A stretch of DNA of 64,000 nt from the NCBI GenBank assembly GCA_008931825.1, contig QXVZ01020756.1, forward strand, positions 186,001 to 250,000. The letters run 5' to 3'. Under the pieces are notes generated by a model. The model worked only from the letters and a program-made list of their open reading frames with translations, searched no databases and had not been told where the DNA came from. Positions 23,999 to 36,000 of the stretch are shown here, in pieces. Numbering within the stretch: the first letter of the stretch is position 1; each line of letters starts with the position of its first letter. Both the position numbers and the translations under genes were made by a program. This DNA is from Phallusia fumigata. Taxonomy: Eukaryota > Chordata > Ascidiacea > Phlebobranchia > Ascidiidae.

Positions 23999-25747
23999 GT
24001 TGATGTGGTTGATCTATCGCGTTGGTTTGTGACGTACAAGTGATTAAGCCCAGCTACGAGCATTAAATGCTTATCGGTGCTCACACAACAAACTGTACAT
24101 TATTACTAACTAGTTTATTTTTCCGCGAAAGTTCACTACAAAGTTTATTTGACAGTTTATTTTATGAAAAGAGCTCTCATTTTTTGCCGCAATGGCTAAA
24201 AATACAAAAAGGGGCTTTTTCATAGCAAATAGCAATGTACATTTAACTGTCAAAATTTCATTTCAAACTTTCTTGCTGTTCTTGTTAATTTGATACCACA
24301 TCTCAAAAAAGTAACCCATTACAACAATTGATGATTTTATTAATTCTTTTTTTTCATTTTTACTGATTCGCATTAAAAAGATATCGGAGGATCAAAAGTT
24401 TTTTTTACGTTTAGTTGGTCGCAAGCTGAATGTTTGATAGCGCACTGGTTATAAAATGTACTGAGAGACTAGTTGGAATTTCCGTTTGCTTTTGGTCAGG
24501 GTGCCACTACCTAAGTCAGAGTAGTCAGTCAGTTTTATTCTCACCTCGAGCAGGACGATAATTGATTTTAGGGCAAACTGGAGAATGGTGGTTACCATTA
24601 CTGCCAGTTCACATACACTGCATCCGCTTAAATCAGGGGTGGGCAATTATTTTTTTCTACGGGCCACATGGGAAAGTATTGTGGCGGGCGGGGTCAAAAG
24701 CTTTAACTCAATTCTGAATTATATTATTTCTATTTCTTCATAAAATGTAGTAAAAATTGTTGTAAGAGTATGTGTCACAGCTATATGCAAAGAAAAGGCG
24801 AAGTAGCTTTACAAAGTTTTTTAACAAAGTCATTTATTCAATCAAATCAACAAGTATCTCTATTAAGTGTTTCCTAGCTAAAATAGCTAAACGGAACGGT
24901 CAGAGTCAACCGAAGGGTCGGCCTGGCTTCAATGATACTTTTCAAACACATCGCTTCCTATCATTACAATGAATATGTATCCAATGTATATTTTATGTTA
25001 TCATTGTTTCTTCATGCGATATTGCATGGGTACCTCCACACAATAATTGGTATTAGGTAGCTAAGTTAATAGCAGGTAGCCAGTTTTAGATTCGAAACAA
25101 AACGTCAAAAAAGCAGAGAATAAATCGAATTTACCCATATTGTTGGTAACGTCATGTCAACAATAATTTTTATGTCATGTTTGAAACAAATCCTAGCATA
25201 ATATAGCCGCACAAGTGAATCACATTATTCTTAAACACGCTTCATCTGCAGTAACCTTGGCTGCGCCGCAGTCAACTGGACCACAAACTCTTAGCAACAT
25301 TTTTCGACGTTTATTTTAAAAAACTGGGTTAAAATTGTGACGCAAGGTCTGTTACAGCGTGATGTAGCAAAAAACGCGCTAATTAGAAAGACATTCTATT
25401 TGCAGCTAAAGCGCTGCATCTGCATGTTGTGCCTAGACCGATGAGCAACGTTTGTGGCTAATTATGTTTTCCAGGGGCAATGAATTTCGTTGCTCTATCA
25501 GCAAATTCGTCCAAAGAGTTTAATTGACCAAATAAAGTTACATGATAATGAGGAAACCGTCCATCACAATTGCAGCATACATAGGCTTACCATATTTTTA
25601 CAACTCAAAACCGGGACGCTTTTCAAACAAGCAGGCAAATAAAGCGTATGGCACTATTTATTATTGGCACTTGCACTATTTTCGGTCATTCGTTAACTTG
25701 ATAATATACGTTATTAATAGGGATGTGGGTCAATTAACCACACCAGA

Positions 25748-26084
25748 TTATGGTTAACAGCTAAACAAAAACCGGGACATTTTGGCTGACCGGGCGGGAC
25801 GACGGGACAAGACGTTTAAACTGGGACAGGTGTAAGCATCACAGTTGGATCAATTATAATTAGTAATTGAGCTGAATGAATCATTTACTATGCTTGGTGT
25901 AATTGTAATTTTCTCNTTATGGTTAACAGCTAAACAAAAACCGGGACATTTTGGCTGACCGGGCGGGACGACGGGACAAGACGTTTAAACTGGGACAGGT
26001 GTAAGCATCACAGTTGGATCAATTATAATTAGTAATTGAGCTGAATGAATCATTTACTATGCTTGGTGTAATTGTAATTTTCTC
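25748..26084 (+). repeat. 168-bp exact direct duplication around a single N
   Basis: Bases 25748-25915 and 25917-26084 are identical as read and are separated only by the N at 25916. The duplicated block contains the CCGGGACATTTTGGCTGACC stretch and the left end of the MITE at 26009. Exact identity with a one-N joint is most simply two overlapping contig ends that were not merged. Confidence 0.85.
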
Positions 26085-26321
26085 ACACTTTTTTGCAAAA
26101 TACCCTTGCCACAGATTTTATGCAGCTTTTTGGAAGCATGGCTATACATTTTATAAATATAGACTTGATTGTTGTGTCGTTGTGTAAAAAACAATGTGTT
26201 GAAATCGAAAATTTTGTGAAATGTGATTGTAATTCATATTTTTAAGGGCAGAGTAATAATGTAATTCAAAAATTTAGAATAATTGTAATTTGACTAAAAT
26301 CATGTAATTGATCCAACTCTG
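26009..26321. mobile_element. hAT-like MITE, 313 bp
   Basis: Ends CACAGTTGGATCAATTA and TAATTGATCCAACTCTG form inverted repeats with one mismatch in the first 17 bases. Flanks GTAAGCAT and GTCAGCAT (26001-26008 and 26322-26329) agree at 7 of 8 positions. The interior is AT-rich with many TGTAATT words and has no coding potential. A truncated second left end appears at 25840-25915 because of the assembly duplication. Confidence 0.75.
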
Positions 26322-27008
26322 GTCAGCATCACCGATTTTATACGTGATGTTGTTTCCTATTCAAAACAAATAACTTGCAACACACAACGACAGATTTGTT
26401 GTTTACTCTTTACTGCCCCCTAAGCGAAGCATATCGTATTAATTCGTAGCGGGAAAATAACGCTAAAATCAGACTTTACAAGGTCAAACATAACAAACAG
26501 CTGCAGTTTGCCAAACACCAGCAGCTTTATCCCATTCAGTTTTGAGGCAAGTAAACCACCAAACTGCCGTAAATTTCAGTTGCAACAGTTCAAAGTTTTT
26601 TAAAAATCCATTTCACAACGTCAGAACTGTTGTTATTCATAACACACAGCAGTACATGAAACAAAAGTTTACTCCCGAAAAATAACGCAAGAAAATCGAA
26701 CTTTTGAAGTCAACAACAAATTAAATATGATTGCAATCTCAAATTTTGGATGCTTCAACAACAACTGGCCCCCATCGCTATCATTATATTCCAGATTTAA
26801 TGCCAATGTTTTTCCACGTTAATCTCAAGCAACATCTACTACCCGTTTGTAACAATTTCCAAAAATGTTGATACACAAACACTTTGACAACTAACAAGAG
26901 TCCAGCATTTTGTTAACAAGCCAATACCATGGCAAGAAATACTGTCCACTGGTGGTTTAGTTATTTTCTCAAAGGAGGGGGTAATAAAACTTTTCTTCAC
27001 CCATTAAA

Positions 27009-30000
27009 CTAGTGCTGCATCGCCTCTGTCTCCCCGGACGACTCATGGGATGTGTGTCGTTGGGGAAAATTTGGTCCCTGTTGCTGGTAGGGTGTTCCCC
27101 CTGGCCCTGACATGTTGGAAGTTGGAGGGGCTTGTGGTATTGATGTTGGGGCTTGTTGCTGGTAACCCTGATTGGTGGTTGGGTAATACCCTGGGTGGTT
27201 TGGGGGCGGTGGCCCTGCGTACATTGCTCCACTCCTTGAACTAGGAGGCATTTGCTGCTGACCTGCAAAATATATAGTTTAGCAAAAAAATTGGAAGAAG
27301 GAAATATTTTGTTGGTATATCACAGTGATGATTGATTGCTTAATTGATTGCATGTAAATAGATACCTTGCACAAATGGCGGATACTGGTGCATTTCAGAG
27401 TGATACTGTTGGTTTGGGCCTGGTGCACCTGATGTTGGTGGCATTTGGTGGGGCATGTTGTACCCAGGATATTGGTGCATTGGAGGGGTAGACCCGGGTA
27501 CCATTGGGGCCTGACCCTGATGGGACATTGACGATGGTGGGCCCTGTGAGACCTGCTGTGTCTGGGGAGCCATTGGAGTTTGTTGCTGGGCTGGTTGCTG
27601 TGGTATTTGCGCTGGTTGTGGTGCAGTTGACTGCTGAGGTGGAAGTTGAGATGGCTGTGTTGATGTTTGGGAAGGCTGGGTCACCATCTGTGATGGTTGT
27701 GGTTGCGTTGGTATCTGTGATGATTGTGGCGGCATTTGTGATGGTTGTTGCGGCAATTGTGATGGTTGTGGTGGTATCTGTGATGGTTGTGGCGGCATCT
27801 GCGACGGTTGTGGTGGCATCTGCGACGGTTGTGGCGGCATCTGTGACGGTTGTGGCGGCATCTGTGATGGTTGTTGCTGCATCTGCGAGGGTTGTTGCTG
27901 CATCTGCGAGGGTTGTGGCAGCATCTGTGATGGTTGTGGTGGAATTTGTGATGGTTGCACAGGAATTTGTGATTGGGAAGCCATTTGTGGAAGTTGAACA
28001 GGCATTTGTGGTTGTTGTGCCATTTGGGATGGCATATGTGTTGCCTGCGATGATGGTTGTGAAGGCATTTGGGAAGTTTGAGGGGGCATCTGGGATGGTT
28101 GTTGATTTGGCATCTGAGATTGTTGCACTGGTTGCTGTGGCAATTGTGGTGTTTGAGATGGAACCTGTTGCTGAATCTGTGGTTGAGTTGGCCCTGATGG
28201 TGGTGGCATTTGGGACTGCTGTGGTACTGTAGTGGATTCACCATGGCTGCCCTGGGTTATTTGATTGGTGTTAGGTGTCATCTGGGTGTGTTGTGGGTGA
28301 GGCATGGTGTGTGGAGGGGCAGGAGTCGATTGCATTTGTCCTAGAGCCATCTTGTGCTGAAAAATGAATGATGTTACTGACTTGAGTAAACACCAAGGAT
28401 CACCTTAACCAATCACACACTTACATGTGCAGGGTGCTGGGTTTGTGGGGTCGGGCTTGGTGCCTCACGATTTTGAATCATTACCTAAAAACCACAACGT
28501 GATTATGATTGTAAGCTTTTTTTTCTTTACCTTCCGTAAAGTTTTTTTTTGGTCCCACTTTCATGTCTGAATAATTCTCGTAAAAGTAGTTCAAAATTAG
28601 TTGTCCTGTTTGCAGCTTAATTAAGTTTGTTTTCAGTCAAAAAGTTTTAAAATACTGTCTGGATATGTCACAATGCATAACCAACAAAATTGACAGGATG
28701 CTAGGCATAACACTAAATTATAGCCAACCTTCCAAACTTTCATATGCAAAAGTCCAAAACCATATTATGTTTTGCAATTGCACTTGTCATACCAAGATAG
28801 CAGTTTATCTGAGGCTGATGCTTATGTGAGCAAAAAGGGCATTGTGTGGTGGCAGCCCAGAAGTGAAAGCATAGTAACTGCAGATTTTCACATGACAACA
28901 TAAAACAAGTGGACGAGAGTTAACACAAAAAATTGTAAAACAAACCTGCTGGACTCCTCGATTATGTGCAGGACCGCCCATCATTATGTTTGCACTTGGG
29001 GAAACACCTGGAGTTGGAGCATTTGGGTGGGGTGACCCCATCATTGGGTGATGTTGTTGGGGCAAAACATGTTGCTTGGTCTGTAAAACAGGCATTTTTA
29101 TTACCTACACACAAATGATAGTCAAACTTCCAACATGCTATAAAACATTGGAAATGTACTAAATATCAAAAAGAAAAACTCCCAGGACATTTGCTGTGTA
29201 AAACAGGGGCATGTGTATTAACTGGGGTAAAGTGGCCAGAACATAACATCAGATGCCCACCTATAATGTGCAAAAATATAGGGAAATTTGGATCAATCTT
29301 TCTTGACCAGAGGTTGTAGACAAAGCAGCAACAGACAGAAAGAAACAGAGTGAAAACAATATGTGACCACTAAATAGTTATAGGCTTGCTTGAAGCAAAA
29401 TTTGGCAAGCAAAAAAGGTGGTCAATTCTGAAATGATTCTGAGGTAAAAATCACTAGGGTGGCCCCACTTGCAGTTGCGGATATAAAAGTTTAGAAAATC
29501 TGGACTACAATGGACATGAATATTTTTTCAACCGAAAAAACACTTGTATATGTATTAAAATGTATTTGTATTTACCTGATATGCTTGTCTAGCACGTGCC
29601 TCAGCATAACGGATTTGTTCATGCAGAAAAGCCTGCCGTTCCTGTAAAAGCTGTTGGCGTTGATATTCTAGTTGTTCTTTTTCTCGCTCCATGATTGTTT
29701 CGAGTTCTTCGAAGTGTCTGAAGAAAGGGGACACTTTTTTAATTCAGCAAATATTTTCACAATCAAATGTTTTTCAGGCAGAAGTCTTGTAAACCAAATA
29801 TTTTGGGCCCAAACACTTTTCTACTTTTTTCCATGAAAATTTGCTATTTTCAGATATATACTGACCAGTTAAACTCAATTCTCCTAATCTCGATTCTAAG
29901 TTAACTCAACTTTGCAAACAATTAGATTTTACCTTGCTGCTTTCAGAAGGAAATCCTGTCTGTCAGCAATTAGTCTTTGAGCTTCATGTTCTGTTATGTG

Positions 30001-33000
30001 AAAACCGTATTCAACAAGTCCATCTATTTCTTCCAGGTGTCTATTCCAAATGGTTGATAAACTGACTGAACTGTTCTAACAATTCCTTCTCTTGCACACC
30101 ATAAATTGACTACACACTAACAAGGATAATCCATTTTAAAAGCAAAGCTATATCCGCTACACACAATAAAAGTTGCTTAACAGACACTGTTAAAAGATAA
30201 ACTGACCAAGTTAATTTCAAAACTCTGCTCAATATTCTTGCTATGTTACCTAGTATTCTACAGGTCATTTTGTCTTTAACAAATTGAAAATCTAAAACTG
30301 TTTTACTCACTAAAACCAGTTCTTGCAATGCAATATAAAAGTTGTGATGTTACATGCACACTATAATTTAAAGTTTTCTCATCTTTAATGGACAATAATT
30401 TTTTTTCCTTTTTTTTTGTATTTGGCACTTGACACAAAAAAGCAAGTATCTTTACTAAGTTACTAGTTACATACATCTGTTTTTACATATTGTTGTGATA
30501 ACAAGACTTACCTTAGTTTAATTTCAAGTTTCTTCATTTGTGTTTCAACGAGCAATGCAACAAGACTCTTGATTTTACGTTCCTCAATTTGTGATAGGTA
30601 TTTGGCTTTTACAGCAGCTGCAGAAAGTGCAGAAGCAGCAGCAGTTGCTAAGTTTCCTTCTGGTATTTCTCTGTCCAGTGGCTTAACCTTTATTGATGTC
30701 TGTAAGTTTTTACATGATGATTAAAAAATTTCAGGAATGCATATATTTCACATTAGTATGTATGAAATATCACTGAAGATGAAAGAGACACCAATACATC
30801 TTTAGTTAACATATTTTTGTCTTGCAGAAATTTTTACTGAAGAAATTTAGTTTTTATACTTTAAAGTTTGGGGGACTGTTAGTCAACTAATCAGTGAACA
30901 GGGGCAAAAAGAAAAAAACGTACAACTTTACATTCCTAACATGTGTAAAAATTTGATAAAAATTGGACTCATTCTTGACATTACAGAATATTTCTTCAGG
31001 TATGCTTCTTCAACAATCACTGCCCATTAATCTATTTCTGAAACTTCCACAACAATCCACCCACTTGCTCAGTTTTTTCCTCTGTCTTTTTTTCTTTATT
31101 CTCATCAGTATCATCTTCTTTCACCTCCTGTTTCTGATCATCAGACTTTGCCTCTTCTGTGTCCATTTTTTCCACTTCTTCTTGTTTCAAATCATCGTCT
31201 TTCTTCTCAGGAGCTGTGCCAGCAATTCCACTTTTATCCAACCCATATTCAGGATCAACATTACCCTCTTTAGCTTGTTCCATAACCTAAAAAGCAGACA
31301 GGTGGTTTACTTTTGTACACAGTAGACTTTACAGTATTCGCAAACAATGTTAATCAAACAAAAAAAATACCTTTCTTTGACTCAAACAAACAAAGAAAGT
31401 TTACAAATACTAACCTGGTTTACATGAGCATTGACAAGGTTTTGTGGTACTTCGTCCTTAATCTGTGAAAACTCCTCAATGGCAGCTTTTGCAGCAGCCG
31501 CAGCCACGCGAGGGCTCACTACAGAGGCCAAGAACGCCACAGTTGTCATAATTGGATTTCCTGCCTTAGAGAATGGGATTGGCTGCTCAAGAACAATTGA
31601 GGGTTTTTCTTCAGCAGTTTCAGAATTGGCAACAGCTGCAAGTGTACCTGGGATAACAAAAGGACAAAATTAGGTGTTTGCAACATGCATCCCACTACAA
31701 TCGAGACAGGCATTTTCAAAACCGAAAAACTGCATAAAAACCTACTTTATACATACATTATCTTTGCAGTGAGATAAAACTCTGACATACCACATATGCA
31801 GGGAACAAAATTTACCTTCAATGTAAGGATCCTCTATAGGTAAGCGCAAAAATTGCAAAATACATTCGTCCTGTGTTCGACTTCCAACATGCTCTGAAAC
31901 TTTGTTCCAATCGTCCTGTAAGCAAAGCAAAAATAGAAAGGATGAAGCAAAATTGGTGGTGTTATGCATTTGATACAATTGTATGAGGGGCCACAACCTA
32001 CTCACATTAAATCTTTTTCTATCCAAATCTTTTTCTATCTTATTTTGTAACTTACATGAAATTTTTTTTTACAAAACATAGTAATCTTTAAGTTTTACTT
32101 TGCAAAAGTGGTCAAGCTGTTTAGTGCTTTACAATTTAACAATAAATTTAACTTATGTTTAGAAATGGGTCAAATTGATGCGTTATGTCAGACCTTATAC
32201 ATTTCAAGCCCTTCCAGTAACAGCAAAATTTCTTGATCAGTCCATGGTTTAGCTACAGCAGCTGCTGCGACAGTTTTGGCTTTCCCCATAGCTGCCTTAT
32301 GTTGAGAAGCATAGACATCTGTACGGAGACCAAAGTTGTTTCCAATTCCACTGTCCAAACTACCCGGCCTCTCTTCCTTAGGCTTCTCCTGCAAACAGTT
32401 TGCAAATTTACACTAAATCAAACATTTAAAATTTGTACAATGCCTACAAAACAAAAAAATAATAGCTAATTATTTTTTAAGTACTATCATGTAGCTACTT
32501 CTTGTAAGTACTAGTGTAATTTTAATTTCATTGTGGCACTTAGAACTACCTGCTATATATCCGCAGTGCGTTATCCTCTTATGCAAAGCATATCAAACAC
32601 TGGTACAAAATTGTTGAACATACAGAAGAATTTGATGTGTTAAGGGAAGAAATTTCCACACAGTAAAGATAATGATGATAAGTGTAATATTTTTTTTTGA
32701 GGTAGACAAGTGGTTCCAAACTTTTTAATGTTGCTTTTTATCACTTCTTGCCTAGTAGGGAGGAAGTTCCAAAATGAGCAAATGCATCAAAAAGGTTGGG
32801 AACCACTGGGCTAGGGCCAAAAAAATCATTCTATTCAGACATTGTTTAAAAGTTTGCATACTTGAATGAGCTTAACAAGGCAACAACTACAGCTTGAAGG
32901 TCACCACCATGCTTTTGACACAGTTGAAGTTTTGTTTAACTACAGCAGAAAGTTTATGATACATTTACTTGATTTAAATTTGTTGCATCATACACAATGT

Positions 33001-36000
33001 TGGAAACATTTTACTGTTTTGGGGATAGCATGATAACCACTGAAGCTATGAGACAAACAACACAGATGGTAACTTCATGACCTTATCTGTCAACTGTAAA
33101 AGTTTAATCCAAATCAACCAAACATTTCACAGACAAGCTGCAAAAAAGTGAAAAAATATGAGTCCTGAAACGGACTCATAAAAATACGTACTTTGTCAAA
33201 CTTAGCCATAGCCTGTGCTGCATTGGCAGGTTTAGATGGTGCAATGGGTTGTAAGCCTGATGGGGTGTCAGCTATTATATGGAAGTGAGAAGTTGGGGGT
33301 GGACCCATTATGGATGGCTTTGAATCCGGATCCACTTGATAGTTGAGTAGCCCCCATTGTTCCAGAAAAGCATGAACTCTTAAAATAAAATCACAAATTT
33401 TCTTGGTTAGCAAGTGTTTTTTCCAGAAACGCCAGCTCAGTTAACTTTCGATATTACACATTCTCTGAAAAAAATTGTGAGCAATTTCAAAAACCATTCA
33501 GCAGCATGGAAAACATTCTACCAATGCTTCTTTAATGTAAAGCACATAAGCTAATTGAATTTTAGTCAAACGTACAATTTAATTTAAAATGCATTTCTGA
33601 CAAGTGAGTAAATTATTCATAACTAACATGGACTAAAGAAAAATTTATATTCTGGGGTTTTTGAATGATGTGAAAAATGTGTTTGCTAAGATAGAAATTA
33701 AAAATCAGATGATAAAAAGTGTTTGAATTGGGAATGTAAATACTTCACATTACATTTCTGCAGTGGTATGCTTGTGTAGTTATGTCACAGTAGAAAAAAT
33801 GTCTGCCTTCTATTAATTCTAGACATAAAATTTAAACCTTTTTTACCTATTTATGCAAGTTTTTGCAGTTTTTTTGATGTTTAAAGGGTATTCTCATAAA
33901 CCATAACACAACCCAAATACCCAGAGTATAAAAGCCCAGTGATTAGCATTAACCAATGCATAATCAATACACAAAACATGTTTTTTTGTATTGAAAACAG
34001 TGACATTCAGGGATGCAGCAGCAGAGATACAACAACCTATCATGTTTTACACCCTTGCACATAGTCAGGGCACTTGAATGTTTAGACCAGGGTGCCCAAA
34101 CTTTTTTCTCAAGATTTGCTTTTCATCAAGACAACCCTCAAAATCTACAAGGCTACTTTGCAAATCTTCCTACCATTTAAAAAAAACATTCTTGGCAAAT
34201 GTAAAATAAGAGATTTTTCTACAATGAACATTCCTACCTATTATTAACAAAATACTGCAATGGACTATTAAATTTATTGGGACTTATTATCCAATAAACT
34301 CTTTTAAGTCACAAAGATGTGAATCTTTGAAATTTGGAATTCAATTACGCATTCCTACATGTGTAGTTTTGTGCATAAACCTAAAATATTCAAATACCTT
34401 ATTATTGCACATACATCCCCAGCCAAGTTTCGACGGCATCCAGTTGCACTTAGATATTCCATTGGGTTTAATCTGTACGTGTCTATCATGAAGTTGCGAT
34501 AAGCCAAATATATCTCAGGTGTTTTTGAGCGATTTTTACCATTGAAGAACTCTGGCAAAGCCCTGAAGGCAAAAATAAACAGGTTGAATTGCTAGATGGC
34601 ATATTGAACTGTGGGAGTTTAACAGTTAAATGTACCTGGTTAATAAATATTGTTAATTATGAAATCTATCACTGATGATGTTTGAGTTAATGGTAGATTG
34701 TTTGATCACTCTTAACCACTAAAGGGTTCTGAAGTCTGAAATGTAATGTGAAACCCATAAACTATCTAATCAAAACTCTAAAGTTAATTTTTGGACAATA
34801 TTTATTTTTGTAATTTTTTACTGACTTAAAATGCCCTTGGTGCCTAGGTAAAGGATAACCTGGTTAAGTGTACAAACATATGCATTAAGCATCGTCCTTG
34901 GTATTTTTGTGTGCAAGAATTCGGTTTTCACCTTATAACACATAACATATTAAAAAAATGATTGTTTGCCTTGAAGTAAAAATGTTTTTACCTTCTTTCA
35001 ATGGCATGAATTGCATTGTAATCAAACCAGGCGGAATAGCTTGGAATTATAATATGATGAGTTTGCTCTGTGGCAATCTCCTCTGCAGCATTGCCTGACA
35101 ACAACAGTCTTTCATAAAACAATTGCAATAAATGCAAAATGCAGCTTAGATTTTTTTGCTCAAGAACAAAATATTTAACGTGATAAACCAGAAAATTTGA
35201 TATGTATAGTAATGCTTAAAAATTTAAAGGACTCTCAGATCATCAGACAAATCAGTGCAGTAAGACCCTGACAATAGGGAAAGTCAGACAAAACAGAAAC
35301 ATGCAAAAAACTTGCAAAAAATCTGTTTGGCTGGTTTCCTTTATGTCAGAGAATGTACGCATTCAGTCCAAATGCCTACAGTTTGCATCATAGAGTCTTC
35401 GAATATCAAATTTTTCCAATCAAAACTAGAGAGGTGGCGTTCTCCATATTTTCATTCCACATACACTACCACCTCAAAATGATGTTCTCCACATATACCA
35501 TTTTCTTTATTACATTGGATATATTTTCAATACCCACATTACATTGGGTCCCTAATTCCCTTGGCATTTTATAACATGATTGTTTCTGCTAGCATAAACA
35601 TATGGGTCCCCACACACATGCAATTTCTGAATAGTAGTGATGTTTTTAGAACGTGATCGGTTTAAAAATCAGTTTTACAAATTTAAAAGTAAAGATTTCC
35701 ATTTATAATTTAACTAAATCATTTNNNNNNNNNNNNNNNNNNNNNNNNNNNNNNNNNNNNNNNNNNNNNNNNNNNNNNNNNNNNNNNNNNNNNNNNNNNN
35801 NNNNNNNNNNNNNNNNNNNNNNNNNNNNNNNNNNNNNNNNNNNNNNNNNNNNNNNNNNNNNNNNNNNNNNNNNNNNNNNNNNNNNNNNNNNNNNNNNNNN
35901 NNNNNNNNNNNNNNNNNNNNNNNNNNNNNNNNNNNNNNNNNNNNNNNNNNNNNNNNNNNNNNNNNNNNNNNNNNNNNNNNNNNNNNNNNNNNNNNNNNNN

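Larger units (their letters stand above)
23999..27008. other. Convergent intergenic region (P450 and SMARCC 3' ends)
   Basis: No gene is recognised. It holds a hAT-like end at about 24634 (CAGGGGTGGGCAATTAT, then GGGCCACATG, without a visible partner end), a 168-bp exact duplication around the N at 25916, and a MITE at 26009-26321. Candidate poly(A) signals are ATTAAA near 24063 for the P450 and, on the minus strand, ATTAAA at 26796-26801 for SMARCC; both are weak. Confidence 0.55.

Noticed and set aside
27504-28232. Long open frame of about 240 codons on the plus strand, and another of about 190 codons on the minus strand, over the SMARCC tail exon
   Set aside because: Both come from the 21-bp repeat, which lacks stops in several frames. 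The peptides are monotonous (VVAAS or HNHHRC repeats), whereas the QPSQMPP frame continues the SMARCC protein.
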